Below, in pieces: positions 45,213 through 57,885 of a stretch of 64,000 nt of DNA (positions are counted from its first letter, which is position 1; the number at the start of each line of letters is the position of its first letter). A model generated the notes under the pieces. It made no database searches. It was not told the origin of the DNA and saw only the letters and a program-made list of their open reading frames with translations. This stretch comes from Antilocapra americana (Eukaryota; Chordata; Mammalia; Artiodactyla; Antilocapridae), in the NCBI GenBank assembly GCA_007570785.1, contig ML660773.1, positions 1 through 64,000 on the forward strand, read 5' to 3'. The translations under genes were made by a program, and so were the position numbers.

Positions 45213-45405
45213 CTTGGTTTTCAAAGTGGTGCGTATTTCTGTGAGTACGAGAGACACACGACACGTCAGCATAGAGAAATGTTCGACCAGAGCCCCAGAC
45301 GAGGTTGAGCTTTTTCTTACACAGCAATCTAACTGCAGTACTACTGTGTACGTATCCGCCCGTGGCACTTTGTGGGGAAGGCTGCCCAAAATGTCTGTGT
45401 TTTAG

Positions 45406-45532
45406 GAATCAATGACCCTCAAGCATGTAGCTGTAGACTTCACCCAGGAAGAGTGGGCCCTGCTGGACACCTCCCAGAGAAAGCTGTTCAGAGAAGTGAC
45501 GCTGGAGAGCATCAGTCACCTCATCTCTGTGG
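45406..45532 (+). pseudogene. locus 3, KRAB-A exon (127 bp)
   Basis: Acceptor GTCTGTGTTTTAG and donor GTGG|GTGAGT. Product keeps [20 protein letters not shown] and LFREVTLES. The usual FEDV start reads LKHV, so the Asp of the DV pair is lost, and MLE reads TLE. Both changes fall on residues known to matter for TRIM28 recruitment, so repression may be weakened. Confidence 0.88.
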
Positions 45533-45936
45533 GTGAGTCTGTCGTCAACACTGACACATTTTTTAAACAGTATCCTGAACAGCTTCTACATAGTCTCTCT
45601 TCTCAGCCCTCATTCACATTCTTTCATGGTTCTTAAAACTCCTTGAAGTTAATTCTTTTATTTATTTATTTACTCATACCTGTTTTTGTCAGCCCCAAAG
45701 AATATAGTTTTCCTGACCACTCTTCCCTGTCTTTCTTGCTTCTTTTGCAACCAGGAATTCAATAAATGTTTCTAAACAAAGTGTTAAATATTTACTAAAT
45801 AACTCTGTTTGCTCACCTGATAGTTAAAAATTCATTAATGAAATTTATACCAGTGATCTATTTCCAAAGATAAATCAGGTTGTTCCTGTGGAGCTTCTGT
45901 GTTTTGGATTCTTTTTTAAAAGTAGTTTATCCTACT

Positions 45937-45992
45937 GTTGTTGTGGTTCATGCTTAGTCGTGTTTGACTCTTTGTGACCCTGTGGACCTAAG
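45937..45992 (-). repeat. SINE fragment
   Basis: Short Bov-tA 3' piece (TGCTTAGTCGTGTTTGACTC) in an intron of locus 3. Confidence 0.7.
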
Positions 45993-46306
45993 CTGCTGTG
46001 GGAAGATTTAATTTCTCCATTGAAAACACTGAGGCTTCTTCATTCTAGCTTTGACCTTGGGCCCACACATTAGCAAGAAGAGCCCCTTGTGTTGGCCCAG
46101 TGCCAGGATGGTGTTCCTGCTCAGAAGGAACAGCTTCCTGGAAGAAGCTTTAGTGTTTTCCATGTCAGAGGTGCTCTTCCTGGGCTGTCCTTGGGTATTC
46201 ACCTTGTCCTTCCTTGGCAGCCTGCCCTGAATTTAAAGAATGTGCATAGTTCTTTAAACCATGAACGAAATCCGAGACAAAAATACCTTTTTCCTCCTAG
46301 AAACAG

Positions 46307-46402
46307 GGATTCAACTCTGCAAATCAGATGTGATTTACCAGCTGGAGCAGGGAGTGGAGTTGTGGAAGGAAGAGAAAGAATTTCCCCAGTACCCGAGTTC
46401 AG
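46307..46402 (+). pseudogene. locus 3, KRAB-B exon (96 bp)
   Basis: Starting at GGATTC after AAACAG gives the canonical 96 bp and phase 1. Using the TCCTAG six bases earlier would add two residues, also in frame. Product contains CKSDVIYQLEQGVELW. Donor TTCAG|GTGAGT. Confidence 0.85.
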
Positions 46403-46871
46403 GTGAGTTCTAGGCTCCTGTGTGTTCAGTACCAGGAAGATGCTGATACTAGGGGAACAGATGCCTGGAAATGTCAGCAGCAGAGTTTCCTGAGTGAATT
46501 CTGTTTTCAGGAAAGTGGTGGAGGCCACTGGGACCTGTACTCTCTTTTGCATTTTCTTTTGGCCTCAGAAAGGAACTGTTCACGTCCTCTTAAAGTTTTG
46601 TATAATATTCTTTGTCCTGTTTTCTTCCCTTTGACAAATTTCCTTCTCTTTACCTTCTCAACAACCAATCTTGATTTTGTCTCTTATTTCAATCCTGAAA
46701 ATACTTTTTAATTTTCAGTTTTCTAAAATGGGTTTTAACTCACTTTACCTCCTTTTCACATTCTTGCTGTGTGTCAGGATAAGTATTTGAAACATACTCA
46801 TGCAGGCCTTGCATGCTTTCAACAGTTTCCTTCCTCCAGTGCCACACTAGCATTTTTTAACATTATTTTAG

Positions 46872-46950
46872 ACAGGAAAAGTGACCCTGTGAGACAAGAA
46901 GAAATATTCCTGCAAGATACCTACAGGGAAGATCTATCTAATTGTGAATG
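46872..46950 (+). pseudogene. locus 3, small linker exon (79 bp)
   Basis: Acceptor CATTATTTTAG and donor GAATG|GTAAGT. Open from phase 1; encodes DPVRQEEIFLQDTYRE. Homologous to 10133-10215 and 54779-54858 but 79 bp rather than 83 or 80, so the exit phase differs. Confidence 0.65.
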
Positions 46951-47029
46951 GTAAGTCTCAAAGGGGTGAACTCATCTCTCTTCATTAAAGCCATGGGAAC
47001 TGAAAGGCTTTAGAATGCAGGACACTATG

Positions 47030-47700
47030 GTTATTTGAGGTGAATGTAAATGTTGCTGCAGCAGAAAAGTTTTAGATAGTTTCAATTTAGGAAAAAAAAT
47101 TGATTCATACTCGAAACCACAACCTGAGTACTTATAAAAAATTGCATAAACATGGCTTTGAAACTAATGAAATATTTAACAGATTTGCAGTTGAGATGTT
47201 ATGAAATAGGAAATCTCTCTGTGTTGTAGAAAATAACACGCAATGAGTATGTAAATAGCATTCAACGGGAGCCTGTTCATGGCATGGTCAAACTAGAAGT
47301 CATGTAGAGAAATTACTCTGTAATAAACATGGTAAAGCTTTCTGTCATCCTTTCCCTCATCTTTAGTCAACATAAGAGAATCACACTGGGGAAAAACTAG
47401 GAATCCTTTGGTTAAAACTCTGGCCTTAGATAGCATGAGAGAGTTCACGCTAAAGAGGAATCCTACATATGAAATAAATGTGGCCCAAATTCCAGGCATA
47501 TGTCTAATCCTTAAAGAAAATCATGTGTTATGGAAAAGCCTTCAAATAGTTCTTTAACCTTAGTTGATGTGAAAGAACTCACACTATAAATGTAATGAAG
47601 GACCATCTTCATCCTCAATTTTAATATTTATACACACCGGAGAACCCACACAGGGACAAATGGTGTGTCTGCAATTAATGTGGAAATACCTTCCAAGACT
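47030..47700 (+). pseudogene. locus 3, decayed zinc-finger exon
   Basis: Finger phrases at roughly 84-base spacing: CATAAGAGAATCACACTGGG, CATGAGAGAGTTCACGC, GTGAAAGAACTCACAC and AGAACCCACACAGGGACAAA followed by TGTCTGCAATTAATGTGG. Frames change between them and several stops intervene. Confidence 0.7.
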
Positions 47701-48160
47701 AGGGCAGCAGGTGAGCTAGAGCTTTCAGGGTGTCTGCTCTGCACTCTAGGTCTAAGAGAAAACAGGAATGGAGTGAAAACCTGGTGGAAAATGTGGGCGC
47801 CAAAGAGAGCCTCCTGGAGGAGGACGGGAGCTGGGCCGGTGGCAGGGACCGCCCGCAAAGGGATGGCCAGGGCGCAGGCAGCCGGAGAGCCCTGGCTCGT
47901 TCCCCTTGGGGCTGGTCCCTCCGCAGTCTCTCCTGATGTGGTCTGTCGCCTTCCCTTGCACTCGGGACAGGTGTCAGTTTTGTCTCTGCGCCCACCTCTA
48001 CCCTGCCCATTCCCATACCCGCTGCACTCAGCTCAGTCTCAGAAGCTGCTTTGATGCCAGCCCTGTCGGATTCAGGGCTGGTAAGCGCTGAGCCTGCCTC
48101 ACTCCAGGTGCCCGCATGGAGTGAGCGAGATATCCAAAGGCTGACCAGTGCCGCGGTGGC
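47701..48160. other. GC-rich unassigned block
   Basis: A compositional island downstream of locus 3 with overlapping open frames on both strands (for example 129 codons plus, 169 codons minus). None has a recognisable domain. Possibly an old retrocopy or a regulatory CpG patch. Confidence 0.35.
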
Positions 48161-51100
48161 TTTCCTGGTCTCATCTGAGAACACTCCAAATAGTAGGTGA
48201 ACTGACACAAAATAGAAATTTCTATCACAAAAATCATTTTGTATGGAGCATTCATGACAGTGAAAAACTAGTTGAAGTCAAAACAAACAAAAGACCCCTT
48301 TGGCTTTTACTCTGAGAATTAACGTGCAAACCGTATGTGATGTAACAATGAAATGACAGGGTACATTGGACCCAACAAGCCTGTGTGGGTGTGCTGGTGG
48401 GCATGTCCACAGCACACACTGGGCACTGTGCCACTCTCACCTGGGCCTACTGGGCTGAATCTCCCAGAGGAAAGTGGCCTCAGGTGTTTATAGTTCATCT
48501 CACGAACTATGTATTATAGAATAATACTTTCACTCCTGCTTTCTGGGGATCAGTGGTCATTTTCTCAACTTTATATTTTCCAAACTTTTCTAGTTTTTTA
48601 ACTTGATTGAGGAGAATAACAAGGAAAGTTATGAATAATTACTAAATGCTATTGTATGATCCCTGTAACATAGTACAGGAATATGTGCTGTTTTGTTACT
48701 GTCACTATTAAATCTGGATTATCATATTTAGAATATACATTAAAAGTTTACTTTTTTGTGCCACATGGTTTGAGGGATCTTAAGTTCCTTGATTGGGGAT
48801 TGAACTTAGGCCAGAGTAGTGAAAGCACTAAGTCCTAACCCCTGGACCACCAGGGAATTCCCCAAAGCTGATTTTGGAAATCTATTACAGCTCATTTTTT
48901 AGAGAACCACCATAGTGGAAAAATAAATGTGCTTTGATTTATGCATAATGTACACTGCTAATTCATGTGATAATATGTGGATTTTTATGTTCCAGGCATA
49001 CGAAGAATAAAATAATGCCTATTTTAAATTCTGTCCTAGGGTCTGTCATCTAGCAACATTTCATGCTAGGCTCATTCGTGTACCCACATAACTGTCGATG
49101 TACAGAGGACATGCCTCCAAAAGAACTGAAATTAAAAAACTACATAAAATGAAAAATTTACATAAAAATATAACCAATTATGAAGTTTAAAGTCAATGAT
49201 ATTAACCTAACAAATATTTCTTTAGCACACATAGATTGTTAGTCTAGTTAATAGTAATAAAACATTCAGATAAAGTGTTCTTTACCAGGAAATGATATAC
49301 GTAAAGTATGCCAGAATGTGAATTACTTGACATTTCAGATGAGAACATTAACCAATACTAGGAATTCTTCATAAATAAATGGTGGCAGTAATTTTATTAC
49401 ATGGAAAATTAAGAGCCATTAAAATATAACTTCAGATAACTCATTCTTTTGTAAATGTACACTTTTAAAAAAGTTAATCAGCACAGAGGACTTTTAGAGC
49501 AGTGAAAATACTCTGTATGACATTATAATGATGGATACATGTCATTATACATTTGTCCAAATTCACAGAATGTACAGCACCAAAAGCAAACTATAATGCA
49601 AACTGTGGACCATAGATGATTATGATGCATCAGTGTAGGTTCATTTTTATTAAAAAATGTACCATCTAGTAGTGGTGTCGATAACGTAGGAGACTACATG
49701 GTTTGGGGGAAGGAGCAGTCTCTGTACCTTCTCAATTTTGTTTAAACCTTAAACTGATGTTGAGAAATATCACTTTATTTGTTGAATAAATATCTCACAC
49801 AACTCTTGTATAACTGAGAATGTTAGAAAGCATTCTATTAAAATTTTATTAACGTATCTTTCAAATTCTGATATATTAGTAATGTAGACTATGTTAATAG
49901 TACTTTACTATTTGATATTATCATTTTTAATTACTGAATAATTCAGTATAAGTACATATTACACATTAATGAAATTGAAATTTATGTTTACCATTAAAAT
50001 ATTCCATTATTTAATGTGTTTATTAATTACTATATCATCAATATTATAATTACTATCATTTAAATTCACCTTCTACTTTAATACTAGAAGTCCTAGTATA
50101 GGTTATCCAGAATCTTATTGGTTTTTCTTTTGAATTCCAGACATGACTGTAGTCAACCTGTCATTGAATCCTGTTCTAGACTCTGAGGGCTCTCACTGCC
50201 TGAGGGCTGCAAGAAGAAATTAACTTTGTTTTCATCTCAGTCATATTTGATTTATAACACTGTAATTAAAAGTTTTTAAAATGTGAAAATCCCTAGAAAT
50301 ATTTTCTTTATTCAATGTAATAGAACCTGAATATAACTATAGTTCTCATTCAATTCAAAGATGCTTTTCAGAAGGTTCCATACGCATGTGATCAGGAATC
50401 ACCAGTTGGTCACCTTTGTCTGGGCTAGTTTTCCCCAAAGGACAGGTTTGTCTTCAGGAACTAATAAACTGAGTAAGGGGTGCCTTTGAATATTAAATGT
50501 AGTGGTGATATTAGTCTTCTGAGTCCAGCACGGTTATCACCTGGAGGTTGTCCTCCCATATGGAAAAAGACTAGAAAGCGGGGGGTTGTTCTCTTACTGT
50601 AGTTCTGGCAGATTGCTCGTAAGACTGACTAGGCTCTGGGCCTTGTGATGAGGAGGGTCACAGAGCAGTGGGTAAGGGGATTTGGCCACACTAGAGCCAG
50701 TTTTAGAGACAGTTCTGTATCACTCAATATCTCATGTATTTTAACTTAGAGGAGTTTGTAGATCTTACCCGTGTCTTATAGAACTCCTCAGAGAATTTGC
50801 AGACCTGCTTACTTATTTCTAGGGTTTAGTTCATGTTGTTGGGGAGGCCTCTCACTGCTGTTTTCCACACAGGAAATGAAAACCACCTTCTCTGCTACCT
50901 GTGGCTTCAGTGGTGCAAGTTTTCTGTCGTTGGTGTAGCTCATCATCTCACAGTATAGTTATATATACAAGGACAGTGCTTCTCAAGTAAGAAAGTGGAT
51001 CCTCAAATCCACGGTGATGCAAGATAGTAAGAGCAAGTAGTGAGTGAAGGGTGGGACAGAGCTGTAAACTTCCTCGCTATGCTTTAAGAAAAGCTCCATT

Positions 51101-51561
51101 GCAGAGATCTGTTAACACTAGCAGAGTATTTTGTGTGTGTGTGGGGCGGGGGGCCTTTTGCATTTGGCTCTAGTGTATAAGGAGATCTCTCTCAAATCAC
51201 AAAGTGGCCACTAAACTAATACAGACCTCAATGGCGTATCATACATAACAAAACCTCTTACACAAAGTTCAGAAAATCACTAAACAAATAAGCACAAACC
51301 ACTTAAAATGTTAACAAATCTCAGGACAGCAGGACTCTCATTTCTAGACACAATATTCAAAATATTCAGTACTTCATGCACAGACAAGAAAATACATCTC
51401 ATCCTTAGGAGAAAAAGAAAATTAACAGATACTGTCCCTGAGGAAGGGCAGACATTGGAGTTACTAGAAAAAGGCTTTAAACAACTGTCTCAATGTTGCT
51501 CAAAGAAGTAAAGGAAACCAGGCAAATGATGCTTCATTAAATCAAGAGTTTCAATTAAGAG
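48161..51561. other. long AT-rich intergenic region
   Basis: No gene recognised. It contains one short CHR-type SINE at 48752-48863 (minus; CCACATGGTTTGAGGGATCT ... CCACCAGGGAATTCCC). Confidence 0.5.
48752..48863 (-). repeat. CHR-type tRNA-derived SINE (short)
   Basis: Minus orientation, ends GGACCACCAGGGAATTCCC. Confidence 0.75.
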
Positions 51562-51679
51562 ATTTTTTTTTGGCTGTGCCACTTGGGATATGGGATTTTA
51601 GTTCTCCAACCAGGGATTGAATCCAGGCCCTCTGCAATGAGAGCAGAGTCCCAATCCCTGGACCACAAGGGAATTCCCA
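51562..51679 (-). repeat. CHR-type tRNA-derived SINE (short)
   Basis: Minus orientation, TTTTTTTTGGCTGTGCCAC ... GGACCACAAGGGAATTCCC. Confidence 0.75.
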
Positions 51680-52734
51680 AGATAGAGATTATAAATGGAG
51701 TCAAATAGATATCCTGGAGCTAAAAGTACTATGGGCTTTCACTTGTTTATTATATAAAATATTAATAGGGACTTCCCTGATCACAGCCCATCCCTCCCCA
51801 GTCAGAACACCAAGATGTTGAATTTTGCTCATCATCCTCACACATGACCTGTTTCCACCCTAGATGAACAGTAGAATCACTTTTCAAAAAAATTATGTTA
51901 GTTTCACCCTGAGATATACTTATTTAATTGGCCTCAGACTATGATTTGGTGATTGTGTTAGTTTGGGAAGAGCACCCATCTGCTTAGTATTCTCGAGAGC
52001 ACTCCCCTATAGATGTAGGTTCAATGTGGAAGTCTGTTGAAAGGCAATACATTTCCAAGCCTTGGGAGCAAAGCAGGGGATATCCTTTGAATAAACTTTC
52101 ATTTTGCTTGGGGAAAAGAACATTAAGTTAATGGTAAGAAGGGGTTCTATGGTGTCTGAGAGGTTAGGGGATATTATATTGCTTGGATATTATATAGAGC
52201 TTATAAGCTCTCTTTTCCAGGGCTGCTGTGTGTGGGTGTGTGTGTGGGGGGTGGCACAGCAGTGACTGGATGGTGAGTAGGTGCATAACTAAGGGCATAC
52301 AATGAACTCCTGCCCCCAATTAGTTCAACTCAGAGGCTTCACAGAAAAGTCTCACCAAGGAGTGCCCTTGGCCCGGAACAGCAGAGCTGCCTCTCTCTGG
52401 CCCCACGTAGTTGCCCCAGGGCAGAGACAGGCTGGGGACCACCCAGTGGTTTATACTAGGTGCCTGTGACACTATCCACATGGCAGGCCAAGGCCATGCC
52501 CCTGAGAAACCAGCCAGTGCGGTGAATACTGTCAGCAGGGTGTGGATGAAAATGTTGGTGGGAAGTTGGGATGAGTGGAGCTGAGCTCTGTGGAAGGAGC
52601 ATGAGAAACAGGGAAGACTGAGTTAGGCTGAATCTTAGCCACATGTCACCAAGTGCAGAGCCAGACCTGTGTGTTTACAGCTGCATGAAGAAAACCAGAA
52701 CTTCATCAACATACTAGAGTTTTCAGCAACAGAC
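51680..52734. other. non-coding sequence downstream of gene 2
   Basis: No gene. The part from about 52540 to 52734 is recognisably paralogous to 6860-7030 downstream of gene 1 (shared GGGATGAGTGGAGCTGAG and CCTGTGTGTTTACAG phrases), so the ancestral duplication extended past the poly(A) site. Confidence 0.55.
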
Positions 52735-52740
52735 TTTATT
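52735..52740 (-). terminator. poly(A) signal of KRAB-ZNF gene 2
   Basis: TTTATT on plus gives AATAAA on minus, in a context shared with gene 1. Confidence 0.6.
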
Positions 52741-53687
52741 ATTTAAATATTTACAAATAATAATCTATTGAAAAAAGTTTAGTTTCTTACAAAATTTGGC
52801 ATTCAGTATTCCAAGATCACTTTACTATCTTGTATTTATGTGTCTTCATAAATAGTTCACTCAAAATTCTGAATTATTTGCTAAATTGTATGTTAAAAGC
52901 TCTTTTAAAAGGTTTTTTACCCCTTTAGTTTTCTGAAATCTAGACGAAGTTTTCTCCACTTGATTTTAGGATCACTGTTTCTTCAATATGAGAACCTTAA
53001 TGTTGATTATGAAATGAGGTCACTGAAAACTTTCCTTCTTTCATGACACTGAGTGTTTTGTATAGTCTGAATCCACACATGTACCTCGGGTGTGGCTCTT
53101 ATGAATAAAGGATTTGTCATGATTTTTCAGTGAATCACTTTTCTAGGATGAATTATTTGGCATTTCTCAAGAGCCTTCATCCTCTTACTTCCTGTCATAG
53201 TGATTATTCCTTCACTGAGTTTTCTTGTGCACATCAAGACTGTGCTTGGCTGAATGTCTGTTCACAGTGATTAGACCTAGAGGCTTTCCCAGATGGAGTC
53301 TGTTCATGTTGTTTACCATGAATTATAAATGGAAGCATTTTCACAGTGATTGCAGACTTGGATTCTCCCCTATGCAAATCCTCCAGTATGTTTAAAGTTT
53401 AGAGCTGTTTGTTAAAGACGTCCACATTCCTTGTATTTACAGTGAAAGTTCTCTCTTGATATCTATGATCACACAACAGACTGAAGGTTTTGCTTTATAA
53501 ATGTCACACGTGTGGCTTCTCTTTCATATAAATTTGCGTATGTCAAATTGAGTAAGGATAACTGGAGGGTCCTCCCCACTGATTAGTGTTTTACAGTGAT
53601 TACAGCTTTCTTTGATGTGACTCTCTGATGTGTTCAAATATTAAAGCTATGGTTGTCCATGTTTCTTACATTTATAATGCCATGTCA
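52741..53687 (-). pseudogene. gene 2 3' UTR with decayed finger remnants
   Basis: On minus, finger and linker phrases persist out of frame: GAAAGAGAAGCCACACGTGT near 53510, GGAGAATCCAAGTCTGCAAT near 53360 and TGTGCACAAGAAAACTCAGT near 53225. The original array was longer than today's open frame. Confidence 0.6.
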
Positions 53688-54409
53688 TCAAAGGTCAGAA
53701 TACTTACTGAAGACATTCATAATTTTCTCTCCACTGTGGGTTCCCTCATGTCGCCTAAGGGCAGAACACTGACTGAAGGATTTTCCACAGAGATGACATT
53801 CATACGGTTTCTCTCCAGTGTGAGTTCTCTCATGGCGTCTGAGAGCAGAACATTTACTGAAGGTTTTCCCACAGAGTTGACATTCATACGGTTGCTCTCC
53901 AGTGTGCGTCCTCTCATGCTGTCTGAGGTTGGAGGACTGACTAAAGGCTTTTCCACAGAGATGACATTCATACGGCTTCTCTCCAGTGTGAGTCAGATTG
54001 TGTTTTCTAAGGTCAGAGCTTTGAATAAAGGCATTCCCACAGATATGGCATTCATAAGGTTTCTCTCCAGTATGGGTCATCTCATGTCTTCTAAGGCTAG
54101 AGCAATTGCTGAAGGCTTTGCCACACAGATGGCACTCGCATGATTTACCTCTGGTGTGGATCTGCTTATGTGGATTAAGGTATGAATGGTCACTATGGGA
54201 GTTTTGATACTGCTCGCTGATATCAGGTGTCTTTTCGGTGTGAGTTAACAAATGTTGACTCAGTGTGGAGCTAGGACTGAAATCTTCTCCCAAATCATTA
54301 CATTCACAGGGATCCTTTGGAGTGCGAAATGTCTGCTTTCAGAAAGGAGATGAAAGGCTATTAGTGGTTTTGTCTACATAGTCATACACTCCTTGTTCTA
54401 CACATGAAT
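53688..54409 (-). pseudogene. gene 2, zinc-finger exon with in-frame stop
   Basis: After acceptor AATGATTTTAG the frame (phase 1, matching KRAB-B) runs 23 codons to TGA at 54341-54339. Beyond it the same frame is open for 201 codons (54293-53688) with five canonical C2H2 fingers, mostly [11 protein letters not shown] types with TGEKP-type linkers, and a broken sixth. The stop sits where gene 1 has its PSPKQ segment. As read, the gene gives a KRAB-only product of 101 residues. Reinitiation at an internal start could still give a finger-only protein. Confidence 0.85.
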
Positions 54410-54778
54410 CTAAAATCATTCAGTGAGAGCCTCCATTTAAGATCTTTCCAATATTACTTGCATACACATTGTATTTTGCTTTTTATGTGTTATAAAAACT
54501 TTCTCTAAATAGTATCCCAACTTCAGTTTGAGCTTATAGGTTAATTTTGAAGACTGCAATATGTTTCAAAGACTAGACATATGAACAATATTTATGTATT
54601 TTCCCACTCTTTTTTTATTTTTGAAGATCTGAGGTTATGGTTTTGAGGTCAGGTTCATTTCTTCACTAAATTCAAACCATTTAAAACTTTTTGCTCAGCA
54701 ATACCTTAATCCAAATTATTAATACCCACTGCCAGGTTTTTAATGTTGACGACCAGGGTTAACACTCAGGAAACGTAC
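54410..54778 (-). other. intron before zinc-finger exon, gene 2
   Basis: Corresponds to 9781-10132 of gene 1. No repeat recognised. Confidence 0.5.
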
Positions 54779-54858
54779 CATTGGGATGATTGTAGATGTG
54801 TCCTTCTTGCTGAAATGCTGTGTGGCTAACAATTCTTCTTTAAAGGCACTTTCCTTGC
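54779..54858 (-). CDS. gene 2, optional small exon (80 bp)
   Basis: Acceptor CCAATTATTTTAG and donor CAATG|GTACGT. Open, encodes KESAFKEELLATQHFSKKD. It leaves phase 0, and from there the finger exon reads ATT CAT GTG TAG, a stop at the fourth codon. Confidence 0.55.
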
Positions 54859-55340
54859 CTAAAATAATTGGAAAAAAAAATTAAAATGGCATTAGAGAAA
54901 TGAAAATGTTGAAAAACTCCGACTTCTATGTTTCAAAAACTGGCATATCGATGGGAAACACTCCAATAAACAGAAATACATTATAGGGCATTGACAATTA
55001 GTAAAGATTTTTAGGACTGAAATATTAAAAAATTAAAATGGAGATGAGATTCTGAGTAGGTAAAAAGGGAAACCTTCAAAGGGGAGGATGAGAACAAGAG
55101 TTATTATATGAAAGTTTAATAAGTATATGAATTTCCTGTTCCCTAAAGCCAAAAAAAAGATGATGGCAGGAGGACACACGAGTGAGTCTGAAATATGTAA
55201 GGAATAACAACATTTAAATAATTTTGCCCCACTGTCCTTCGCCTACATCTTAGAAAATATCACTCAGTTAACAAAATCTTCAGTTGATGTTTTCTAAGTA
55301 TGTACTCACTCACTGACTTGGCACAGGCCCCAATGCATAC
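54859..55340 (-). other. intron, gene 2
   Basis: AT-rich, no repeat or exon recognised. Confidence 0.5.
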
Positions 55341-55436
55341 CTGGGCTGTGGCTTTGGAAAAATCCTCTTCCTTCAATCCACAGCTCTTCACCTTGCTCCA
55401 ACTGGAAAATCACATCCAATTTGCAATGCTGATACC
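55341..55436 (-). CDS. gene 2, KRAB-B exon (96 bp)
   Basis: Acceptor ATTGCTGAACAG and donor CCCAG|GTATGC. Exactly 96 bp, phase 1 in and out. Product has LDVIFQLEQGEELW. Confidence 0.9.
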
Positions 55437-56263
<827 letters not shown>

Positions 56264-57798
56264 CTACAACATGGATATTATGGTTCTGACAGAACAATCT
56301 GTATTAACATCCAGGGCAGGAGGGTTGATATGGCAGCCCTGAGTAAGGGGGTGGAGACAGTGGGTGTACAGAAGGATCAAACCAAGTTTGGGGTTCCCAT
56401 TAGTTCATGCTGAGGTGGTATGTACTTTTCAGATATATCACAGAGATATAGTCTGAATTAATACAACTTTGTCATAAAGGAGTATCACATGAAGTGTGGT
56501 ATAATAAAACCTGGAAAATTTCCCCCCAACTGGCAATTTTGAGTTCAGCCATGTAATTAAAACTTTCACTCGAAAATTCATAAAACTCTCTTCTTGATTA
56601 ATTTCAAATAACTTATAGACATATCACAAGGCAAACATTAACCATGATTTGCCACCTTTAAACCATAACTATGATTATATCATTCCCCTTAAAGAACTTC
56701 AGACTCTTCATCTATTAAATGGTTTACTAATGTGCTTTGAAAGATCCAACAAACTAATGGATGAAGTTCTTCCTATCTAAGTAAACATGCATTAAATACA
56801 AACCTCAGTCTATTACTCAGTAAAATGTCCAAGAACCTTGAAACCATTTCCATCATTCTTCAGAAATGAACAAGTTTCATACAGAACTTGGTATCAGTAA
56901 ATGTGGTCTCACTGAACTCAATAAGAGCTGGATGTTCACAATAAGGTATGAGGTCAGATGGTTGAGCAGCACAAGCCAGGGACTCTGACTGAGCTCTCTT
57001 GAAGGACAGTCCTAGCCTGACCATGCCTGTTCTCAGTTTTCTCTGGAACCTCAAACACCACTCATCACTCGCTCCTGTCTTCAGCTTGCCTCTCTGCTAA
57101 AGGATAACAGAAGCCTCTTGACTGGGTTTGGGCTATCTAGCTCTTCAAAACTATCTACAGGGTCTTAAATTTTACTCTACTCTCCTCCTCCTGAATATGC
57201 AGCCACAATAAAGGAAATAATACCCCCTATATATTAATTCCAGTTACCAAGTATGAAAAAAAGGGTTAATTTTCTTTTTCAGAAGTTCCTGAAAGAGCAA
57301 ATATATTCTATCAAAACTTTAAAATCAGAAAAAAATAAATGAATGATTTCTCATGCCTTCTCTGTCCTCAACTTCTCTTGTCCTCCCTTCAGAGCCCCAA
57401 CCCAGGACCGGTGAAGACTGAACTCACTGAACTCAGGTGATGAGACCTCAGCCTCTCCACTGGATGGTAATCTAATCCTCCCTCAGCTCTGGTCACCACA
57501 ACCTTAGACCATTATAGCCAATAACATGACTAACAAGTGAATTATTCCCTGATGAGACCAGGGACAGATTAGAAAAAGAAAATTCTCTCACCTCTTCTAT
57601 AAATACACAAGTTGCATGAAGGCTGAAATAAATCAGTGTGATGTTAGGAGGGATACTAGTTATTACATTTCACTGGTGCTCAGACGCATGAATACCTTTT
57701 GATTGCACTTAGAACATCCATCCAGTAAGAGAAACCTGCCTATCTCCTCTCAGGAGCAGGGTATGCAGTTTCAGCAGAAAAAGGCATTCCCTACTCAC
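56264..57798 (-). other. intron between start exon and KRAB-A, gene 2
   Basis: About 1.5 kb. No named repeat seen. The distance is comparable with gene 1 (about 1.8 kb). Confidence 0.5.
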
Positions 57799-57885
57799 CA
57801 ACGGCTGCATTGTCAATAACTCAGTTGTCAGCAGTCTTTCTCTGGGTTTTCACTGACAGACTGTCCAAGCATTAAGCAGGCAAAG
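57799..57885 (-). CDS. gene 2, start exon (5' UTR plus four codons)
   Basis: Acceptor TTCTCTCCATCCTCAG and donor TTG|GTGAGT. ATGCAGCCGTTG at 57810-57799 joins in frame to KRAB-A. Homologous to 13515-13600 and 43872-43956. Confidence 0.85.

Larger units (their letters stand above)
43872..47700 (+). pseudogene. KRAB-ZNF locus 3: open KRAB, decayed fingers
   Basis: Plus-strand paralogue of genes 1 and 2 with the same exon series: start exon 43872-43956, KRAB-A 45406-45532 (127 bp), KRAB-B 46307-46402 (96 bp), small exon 46872-46950 and finger region about 47030-47700. The first four exons keep open frames, correct phases and GT/AG boundaries. The finger region has many stops and indels. If transcribed it could only make a KRAB-only product of about 100 residues. 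It lies in inverted orientation relative to its two paralogues. Confidence 0.8.

Noticed and set aside
53628..54143. 171-codon plus-strand frame
   Set aside because: Antisense shadow of the gene 2 finger array.
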